This document shows, piece after piece, positions 58,096-64,000 of a stretch of DNA of 64,000 nt. The notes under the pieces were generated by a model, which did no database searches, had not been told where the DNA came from, and saw only the letters and a list, made by a program, of their open reading frames with translations. Both the position numbers and the translations under genes were made by a program. The stretch is from Adiantum capillus-veneris (Eukaryota > Streptophyta > Polypodiopsida > Polypodiales > Pteridaceae), in the NCBI GenBank assembly GCA_014529385.2, contig CM043967.1:130821182-130885181 (forward strand), in the 5' to 3' direction. How positions within the stretch are numbered: the first letter of the stretch is position 1; the number at the start of each line of letters is the position of its first letter.

Positions 58096-58630
58096 TCCAA
58101 GTATCAGGTAGGCCCTTGCACATGGCACAATTGAACGTCACTGCTAGAATGTATAAAATGCTCTGCTATGTAGTACGTGGTGCTGCCAACACAACTGGAG
58201 GTTGTGTTTTGGTGACTGCAACACTACTCACAAGAGGTGGTGTGAGAGTAGAGGTGGCCACAGAAGTAGTCGTACGCACTGTTGGTGTTGTAGTATGGAC
58301 GTCGGAGATTTTGACCTGTGATTCGGAGAAGGGTAGTGTTGCTAGTTGCTCAGTCGAATCTTTTTGTACTTTTGCCCTCTTGCGCAAGGTGCCTTTCCCT
58401 TTGGCCATTTTGGAACGGCCTTGTTCTTATTCTTTGGCTTCATCTTGCAGGGTGAGAACAACGGTTGCATCTGCCTTTTGCTGCATAATTTGCACTACCC
58501 AATACATAATAGGGGTTGCATAGCAATTGAACCTCTCCGCTTTCCCTTTACGCCGAGTCCGAAAACGCTTTGCCCTGTCCTGTAGCGCTTTAAACAGCAG
58601 ATGGTGAAACGGATACGGCAGGCAGTGGTA
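58096..58630. other. Unassigned sequence, no gene seen
   Basis: A Thr/Val-rich 80-codon minus-strand frame (58408-58166) and its antisense are low-complexity and carry no domain. No element ends recognised. Confidence 0.4.
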
Positions 58631-58639
58631 GAGAAAAAA

Positions 58640-58790
58640 AAGCCTGGGGCGAGGGCGAGGGCGAGGGCGAGGGCGAGGGTGAGGGAGGGGCTAGGGCGAG
58701 GGCTAGGGCGAGTGTGAGAGGGCTAGGAGAGGGGCGAGGGGCAAGGGCGAGGGGAGGGGCTAGGGCGAGGGTGAGGGGGAGCAGTGTGAC
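58640..58790. repeat. GGGCGA minisatellite, left part
   Basis: Many units of GAGGGC / GGGCTA with variants (GGGCGAGGGCGAGGGCGAGG and similar). G-runs at regular spacing make it a strong quadruplex candidate on the + strand. It continues at 59386 after an inserted MITE. Confidence 0.85.
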
Positions 58791-59385
58791 ATGAAACATT
58801 TCGGGGTTTCGTGCGTTTCGGGGTTTCGAGGTTTTTGAAACGTTTCGTTTCGAAGCTCAGAGAAAGTGAAACACGGGTTTCATTTTACATGTATGTACCT
58901 ATAATTATACATTGAATATACATACAAATTCACCTGTCAAGACATGTGAAATACCAAAATCTAGATGTGAGACTTGAGTCACGAGTGAGCAAGGTAAGAG
59001 CTGAAATTGAAATATCTAGCCAAGCCAAAACCATGATAAATTACAACGGCAAAACAAATAACAATGTCTAAGAATCATGACTCAAATCACACCAGCAGTT
59101 CCTAATACATGATTTGAATCTTGAGTCCTAACCAAAAGACCAATAATACATGAGCTTAGTTTTGGCCATACTACATAAATTGCCCAAATATCAATAAGAA
59201 ACTAGCTAGAGTTCTCCTCATAAGGCTTAGTAATGGGTTTAGAATTCCTAAAACACCCGTTTTGGGTCAGTAGGTCAAAAGGGGAGGATAAAAAAAAACA
59301 TCGTCTTGTTTTGCCCATTTCGCCGAAACGTTTCGCCGTTTTGGAGTTTCGGAGGGCCAAAACGTGTTTTTATGTCACACCGAGG
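58791..59385. mobile_element. MITE with TGTGACAT inverted ends inside minisatellite
   Basis: The left end GTGTGACATGAAACA and right end GTTTTTATGTCACAC are inverted. Subterminal regions are rich in TTTCGGGGTTTCG / CGAAACGTTTCG motifs. The interior is AT-rich and non-coding. The minisatellite on both sides is of one type, so the element inserted into it. The target duplication is unclear in repetitive flanks. Confidence 0.65.
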
Positions 59386-59575
59386 GGGAGGGGGCGAGGG
59401 GCGAGGAGATAGGGGAGGGCGAGAGGCGAGGGGAGAGGGTAAGGGCTAGGGCGAGGGCGAGGGCGAGTGTTAGGGGAGGGCGAGAGACGAGTAGATAGGG
59501 GAGGGCTAGAGGCGAGGGCTAGGGCTAGGGGAGGGGGTTGAGATGAGAGGCAAGGTCGAGGGGTGAGGGCATAGG
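59386..59575. repeat. GGGCGA minisatellite, right part
   Basis: Same repeat type as 58640-58790, with GGGGAGGGCGAGAGGCGAGG-like higher-order units. Confidence 0.85.
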
Positions 59576-59584
59576 GTTGAAGAA

Positions 59585-59728
59585 AAATAAGGAGAGAGTT
59601 TTAACGTGTAGTAAACTATCCCAAGAGACCTTAAAGATCTAGTTACGAGGAGTTGAACTGAAGACTTGTAATTCAAGAGGAAAATGAAATGGCATAACCA
59701 ATCTACCACACTTGGTTGATAGAAAGGG
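59585..59728 (-). mobile_element. Possible tRNA-derived SINE
   Basis: On the minus strand GTGGTAGATTGGTTA (about 59692-59706) resembles a pol III A box and AGTTCAACTCC (about 59650-59660) a B box, about 45 nt apart as in tRNAs. The stretch sits between the end of element N and the minisatellite. No folding tRNA or target duplication could be confirmed. Confidence 0.3.
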
Positions 59729-59849
59729 CAAGGCAGAGGTGAGGGGAGAGTCAGGGCGATCATGCCAGGCTTTGCGACGACGCTGCTCTGCTTCCAGAGC
59801 TAGAGAAGCCGAACTTCGGCTTTCATCCAGAAGGAAAAGACGAGAGACA

Positions 59850-60959
59850 GATGCCGACCCCAAATCTCCATGGGCACGCAGACTGCCGACTCGCGGAGAT
59901 CCCGAGTTGAATTCGAACGGTGCTATCGCTTCCAAACCGAAAGCTAATTGAAATGGGGTGTGATTGGTTGTGGCTTTGAAAGAAGTTCGATATGCCCAAA
60001 GGGTGCCGTGGATAGCTTGAGCCCAAGTCGAAGGATGAAGATGACATTCTTTCCGTAGGAGTGCTATCAGAACCTTATTAGTGCTCTCTGCCTGCCCGTT
60101 TGTTCTAGGGAAATAGGAATAAGATTTTCAGCGAAAAATCTTGAAGTTGGCAAGCAAGGTTGAAATTGTTTCATTCACAAAGTGACTACCCCTGCCACTG
60201 GTGATTTCCAAGGGACATCCAAACCTGCACAAAATATTTTCGTAGAGAAACTTGGCTACCGTAGTGCCAGTGCAGTCTGTTGTCGCCAGTACCTCTGCCC
60301 ACTTTGTTGCATAATCTGTAGCCACCAAGAGATACTTCCGATTGCCGGGTTTGGGCGGCGGGAGTAATTGGACCTACAAAATCAATGCCCCATCTCTCAA
60401 AGGGTTGCCATGCCATAGAGACTTGCAGAGGATGGTTTGACTGCTTGCTTGGTTTAGGGCCAGAGCGCTGACATACATCACATACTTTTACATTGGCAAT
60501 TGCATCACGAAAAATATAGGGCCACCATAAGCCACACTGGAGAATCTTCTGGGCAGTAATATGACCAGGGTAATGGACACCAGTGGGATCACTGTGGGCA
60601 TCCTCCAAAATATACTCGACTTCATGAGCGGAGACACACCGCCTCAGAACACCATCCTGTCCTGACTTGTAAAGCTGGCCCATAATCAGAGTGAATGCCC
60701 TAGACTTCAGCAACAGTCGTCTCTTCTGCAGTGGAGAAGCGTTCTCTAGGTACAAGTCAGTAGAAAGCAGATGCAAGACATCGCCGTACCATTCCGGAGT
60801 GGTATTCACCTTAAAGAGACTGCTATCGGGAAAGTCGTCAGCAACCCCCGTTGCTTCTTCACCAGTGTGAACGCGAGAAAGATGGTCGGCAAGGACATGA
60901 TGTTTGCCGGGCCTGAGTACCACTTCGAAAATTCTTGAAATAAGAGTAGCAATCGCCAT
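59850..60959 (-). pseudogene. Element N integrase
   Basis: Zinc domain (HSDPTGVHYPGHITAQKIL ... VCDVCQ), core with WGIDFVGPI (first Asp) up to a frameshift near 60355, then VATDYATKWAEVLATTDCTG. The second catalytic Asp is replaced: ITSGRGSHF (60178-60208) instead of SDRG. After a stop at about 60125, TNGQAESTNKVL keeps the catalytic Glu and the frame runs on to TPFQLAFGLEAIAPFEF. Inactive. Confidence 0.8.
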
Positions 60960-62179
60960 ACTCGACCTGCAACTTGCAGCTTGTTGAGCAGATATCGCAA
61001 GGCATGGTGATCAGTAATAACTGTGAAGTGGACCCCTAATAAATAATGCCGAAATTTTTGCAGAGCATACACAATAGCTAAACCTTCCCTTTCTGTGGTG
61101 CTATAGTTGCGTTCTGCCTTGGTGAGTAGGCGACTCGCATAGTGAACAGGGCGATCCAGGTTGTACTCCTTACTAGGCTGAGTCAGCACCACACCCACAG
61201 CCAGTTGACTGGCATCAGTATGCACATGAAAAGTAAGAGACCAGTCGCGAGCTACTAAGATAGGCGCTTCGATGAGGCGTTTTTTGAGGAATGCAAAAGC
61301 TTCAGCCTCTGCATTTGACCATTGAAAGGGAACAGTAGCACTGGTTAGGCGGGTTAGGGGTTGAGCCACCTGTGCATACATGCGTATAAACCTGCGATGA
61401 TAACCTGTGTGGCCTACAAAGCTCTGCACCCCTTTTGGGTTGATGGGAGGTGGTAACTTTAAGATTGCCACGATCTTCTCTGGGTCAGGCGCTAAACCTT
61501 TAGCAGACACCACATGGCCTAGAAGTGTGCCCTCAGTAACCAAAAAATGACATTTTTTAGGATTTAGCTTTAGACGTGCCTCTCTGCACCTGAGGAAGAC
61601 AGCAGAGAGCTGAGCGAGGTGGTTCTCTAGATTTTCCACTGGGGTTGAACATTGAGCACCTGAGAAGGTCGAAAAATTGTCCATGAAGATCATCCGTAAG
61701 CAGAGGACAAAAGATGAGATATACCGCCCTATTGAAAGAAGGTGGAGCATTTTGTAGATAAAAATACCCCAGGGAGTCACAAAGGCTGTTTGCAGCTGAT
61801 CACATGGGTGGATGCCCAACTGATTGTATCCACTAAACCCATCCATGAAATTGTACAATACATGCCTTGCTACATCTTCGAGCACACGCTCAGTGAAAGG
61901 TGTTGGGAAACCATTTGGGATAGTTACCTTATTCAGAGCGCGATAATCTACCCACACACGGATTTTGTTGGACTGCTTCTTAGGCGCTATCATTATGGGT
62001 GATAACCACTCAGAGTGCTCCACATGTACAATGATCCTTGCCTCTTGCATTTTTTCTAACTCTGACTTGACCGCCTCAGCATACTTCGGGTTGAGCTTGT
62101 AAGCTCGGCCTCTTATAGGCTTAGCCCCTTCAACCAAAGGTATAGTGTGGACACCCAATTCTGGTGGAATCCCCTCCAA
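60806..62179 (-). pseudogene. Element N reverse transcriptase and RNase H
   Basis: 457-codon frame with RT motifs (WVDYRALNKVTIPNGFPTPF, FMDGFSGYNQLGIHP), thumb (LKLNPKKCHFLVTEGTLLGH) and RNase H (FHVHTDASQLAVGVVLTQPS, ITDHHALRYLL). The palm around 61670-61740 is garbled and the catalytic box reads FMDN (61677-61688) where Y-x-D-D is required. The last codons drift out of frame into integrase. The length looks intact but the enzyme cannot be active. Confidence 0.85.
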
Positions 62180-62191
62180 ATCCTTGTAGGA

Positions 62192-63370
62192 CTAGGCAAA
62201 AACATCTTTAAAAGAGTGTATGAAAGAAACTACCTGATTGAGTAACGCGGGATGCTCCCATAACCTAGCTGCTAAGAGTATGTGCTGAGGGTTGTCAGGA
62301 TCTCCCAGGTTGACTTCTTTGATCGGGTCAGGAGGTGTAGCTGGAGAGGGTGCTTCTGAAGATGAGAAGTGAGCAGCCTCTTGGAGCTTCGAAACATCAT
62401 GTGTTGGTGTTTGATCAATTGGAAACTCCGCATACTCTTCTTTTAACCATCCTGGTGGAAGCTCCTCGAAGGGTAAATCTTCAGATCGAGGCATAACAAA
62501 GTGCTTTTGAAGGTGTGGGGCGTCCGACGTGGGAGATGTTAGAGGAAGGGGGAGATCTTTGGCGAGTTCATGCAGAGGTGATTCCTTCCCCCTTCGGTGA
62601 TGTGTTATAGGTTTCCCGAGGCCGAGGGCTTCCATCGGCGTGTCATTTGAAGCATGAGAATTTGGGGCTGACACACTTACTTCTTCGACTGGTCCACTGT
62701 TTGCTGTAGGACTTTGGACATTTGTGTCCGCCTGAGGAGTTGGAAGAGAGAGTGGTACCGGCGGCACATGCGAGTTTTGAATAGAGACCACATAGCATGG
62801 CATCGATGTGGTAGCTTCCAACCACTGTAGCAGGTCCTCGTCAGACCCGTCAGGTGGGATGGGCTGCTCAGGGTCGGGGTTGGACTGTACTGACAATGAG
62901 CTGTGATGAGCCACTGGATCCATCCCTCCTTCGAGCCGAATTGGTTGCATTTGGGAACCAGGAGTATGTATCCACATGGCGTCGTTTTCCCTATCATGAA
63001 GTGCCTTAGTATGCCGCAACCATGGTCTACCAATCAGCAAAGGAAATCCTCCCTCCACCTGAGGAAGACTAACCACCACAAAATCCAAGCTAAATGTGAA
63101 GTCTTGTACCCTCAAAGGCACCTTCTCTACTATGCCCACAGGGTAGACTGTCCTCTGGTCTGCCAATGTAACAGTGAATGGAGCAGGGCGGGTAGGCTGC
63201 AGACCTAAGGTCGACATGGTAAATTCTGGCATTAGATTGATTCCAGATCCACCATCCACTATGATGCCTGAGAACTGATGCCCAAGAATAGATACAGTGA
63301 AACGAGGACTTTTGTAGTCGGTGAGGGGAGCAGCTGGATATGAAATCATGCATCTTCTTGGAGAGCGCAT
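62192..63370 (-). CDS. Element N protease region
   Basis: 392-codon frame with retropepsin: IIVDGGSGINLMPEFTMSTL (D-G-G loop, an accepted variant of D-S/T-G), VSLPQVEGGFPLLIGRPWLR near the C-terminal hydrophobic strand. A long low-complexity linker follows into RT, containing SSEAPSPATPPDPIKEVNLG and ending LNQVVSFIHSFKDVFA, the usual start of gypsy RT. A stop at 62189 separates it from the RT frame. Confidence 0.75.
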   Translation of the reverse strand: MRSPRRCMISYPAAPLTDYKSPRFTVSILGHQFSGIIVDGGSGINLMPEFTMSTLGLQPTRPAPFTVTLADQRTVYPVGIVEKVPLRVQDFTFSLDFVVVSLPQVEGGFPLLIGRPWLRHTKALHDRENDAMWIHTPGSQMQPIRLEGGMDPVAHHSSLSVQSNPDPEQPIPPDGSDEDLLQWLEATTSMPCYVVSIQNSHVPPVPLSLPTPQADTNVQSPTANSGPVEEVSVSAPNSHASNDTPMEALGLGKPITHHRRGKESPLHELAKDLPLPLTSPTSDAPHLQKHFVMPRSEDLPFEELPPGWLKEEYAEFPIDQTPTHDVSKLQEAAHFSSSEAPSPATPPDPIKEVNLGDPDNPQHILLAARLWEHPALLNQVVSFIHSFKDVFA

Positions 63371-63989
63371 TGTAGTTTTAGGGCTTCAAGTTCCCTGCGC
63401 AAAGAAGTCAATGGATCAGCAGGACTACCTTCCGAGAACACAGAGGGAGTCTCTATGTGAGGGGAGTTGTTGAACAGCTTCCTAGCCCCCTCTATCCTAG
63501 TAGCAGCTGCGATGAATTCCTCCAGAGTGGCGTCGGGTCGGAGGCTCTCTCGGAGTTTTTGCTGAGAGGTTTTGGGAAGCGCCTTCTCCACCCACTCCTT
63601 AACCATGAATTCACCGGGTTGCTGGGGAAGCTTGGCAACCAGAGACTTGGTTTTAGTCATAAGCTCTGCAAAAGTCTCCTCTGGCTGAAGCACCATGTTG
63701 GCCAACTCATCCAACACTTTCTCTTGGTAGTCACCTGGCTTGGAAGCTGCACATAACTGTTGTCTAAGGCTACCCAAGTTGCAAAATGATTCTCTGCAAA
63801 CTAGCTGTACCATTTGTCTGCTAAGCCGTCCAAGGTGGATAGAAAAAGTACCAGATAAGCATCTTCTTTGTTAACACCACGTCCCCTACAGAGAGATACG
63901 AACCTCCGTGCATGGTCGTCAACATCTTCTGAAGAGAGTCCTTTGAAGGTGGGGAACTTGATGTTTACCTCAACCAACACACTAGCCAA
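63346..63989 (-). pseudogene. Element N gag, partial
   Basis: Capsid pieces KFPTFKGLSSEDVDDHARRF (63989-63801) and, after a frame break, QEKVLDELANMVLQPEETFA, FMVKEWVEKALPKTSQQKLR (63813-63346). The gag N-terminus may lie beyond 64000. No zinc knuckle is seen before the protease. Confidence 0.7.
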
Positions 63990-64000
63990 CGCCTCCCCTT

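Larger units (their letters stand above)
59640..64000 (-). mobile_element. Ty3/gypsy element N, decayed, runs off the window
   Basis: Minus-strand gag (63989-63346), protease (63370-62192), RT-RNase H (62179-60806) and integrase (60959 to about 59850) in the standard gypsy order. The 5' LTR lies beyond 64000, and no 3' LTR is seen, because the integrase end is followed by the SINE-like and minisatellite sequence. Confidence 0.88.

Noticed and set aside
58166-58523. Thr/Val-rich open frames on both strands
   Set aside because: Low-complexity, mutually antisense, between transposon fragments; no supporting feature.

Overview
This is nuclear DNA of a streptophyte plant with a large, transposon-rich genome. 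The evidence is spliceosomal GT-AG introns, Ty3/gypsy elements primed by initiator-Met tRNA (PBS TGGTATCAGAGC), a chromodomain integrase, plant-type LINEs and Arabidopsis-type telomere motifs (TTTAGGG/CCCTAAA) inside LTRs. The species cannot be fixed from the sequence. The mix of elements and the very long introns would fit a seed-free plant (fern, lycophyte, bryophyte) or a charophyte alga; that is inference.

Only one host gene is clearly supported: a RecQ-type DNA helicase, most like plant RECQL3, on the + strand. Eight exons lie between 36706 and 49924. Seven are packed into 36706-38059 and include an 8-nt microexon (37212-37219). The eighth (49836-49924) follows an 11.8-kb intron made mostly of nested transposons. 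The window holds only the first half of the helicase core, Walker A through motif III and a little beyond. The remaining exons must lie beyond 64000 or be lost.

Left part (1-5052): low-information sequence, a decayed minus-strand LTR element (1556-4115) with a LINE tail inserted in its LTR, and a fragment of another LTR. Middle (5053-29064): a Russian-doll of LTR elements. Non-autonomous gag-pro element C (5053-29064) is split by gypsy element B (6923-25135). B in turn is split by a solo LTR (10616-11359), by a non-coding LTR element F (12448-15601) and by a young chromovirus A (16180-22065). A's two LTRs appear identical and its pol is intact, but its gag is broken. A MITE sits near C's 3' end.

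Right of that: minus-strand LTR elements J and E (29065-35026), a possible unidentified exon (35152-35560, minus), then RECQL3. Intron 7 carries LINE pieces and a second nest (solo LTR within solo LTR within an E-family LTR, 40063-44706). From 50025 on come a rearranged LINE, a gag-pro-only LTR element M (51996-56101), a LINE copy with a hAT-like MITE, a GGGCGA minisatellite split by another MITE, and a decayed Ty3/gypsy element N running off the right edge.

Apart from RECQL3, the coding capacity is retrotransposon. Target-site duplications are visible for most insertions, so their relative order can be read directly.
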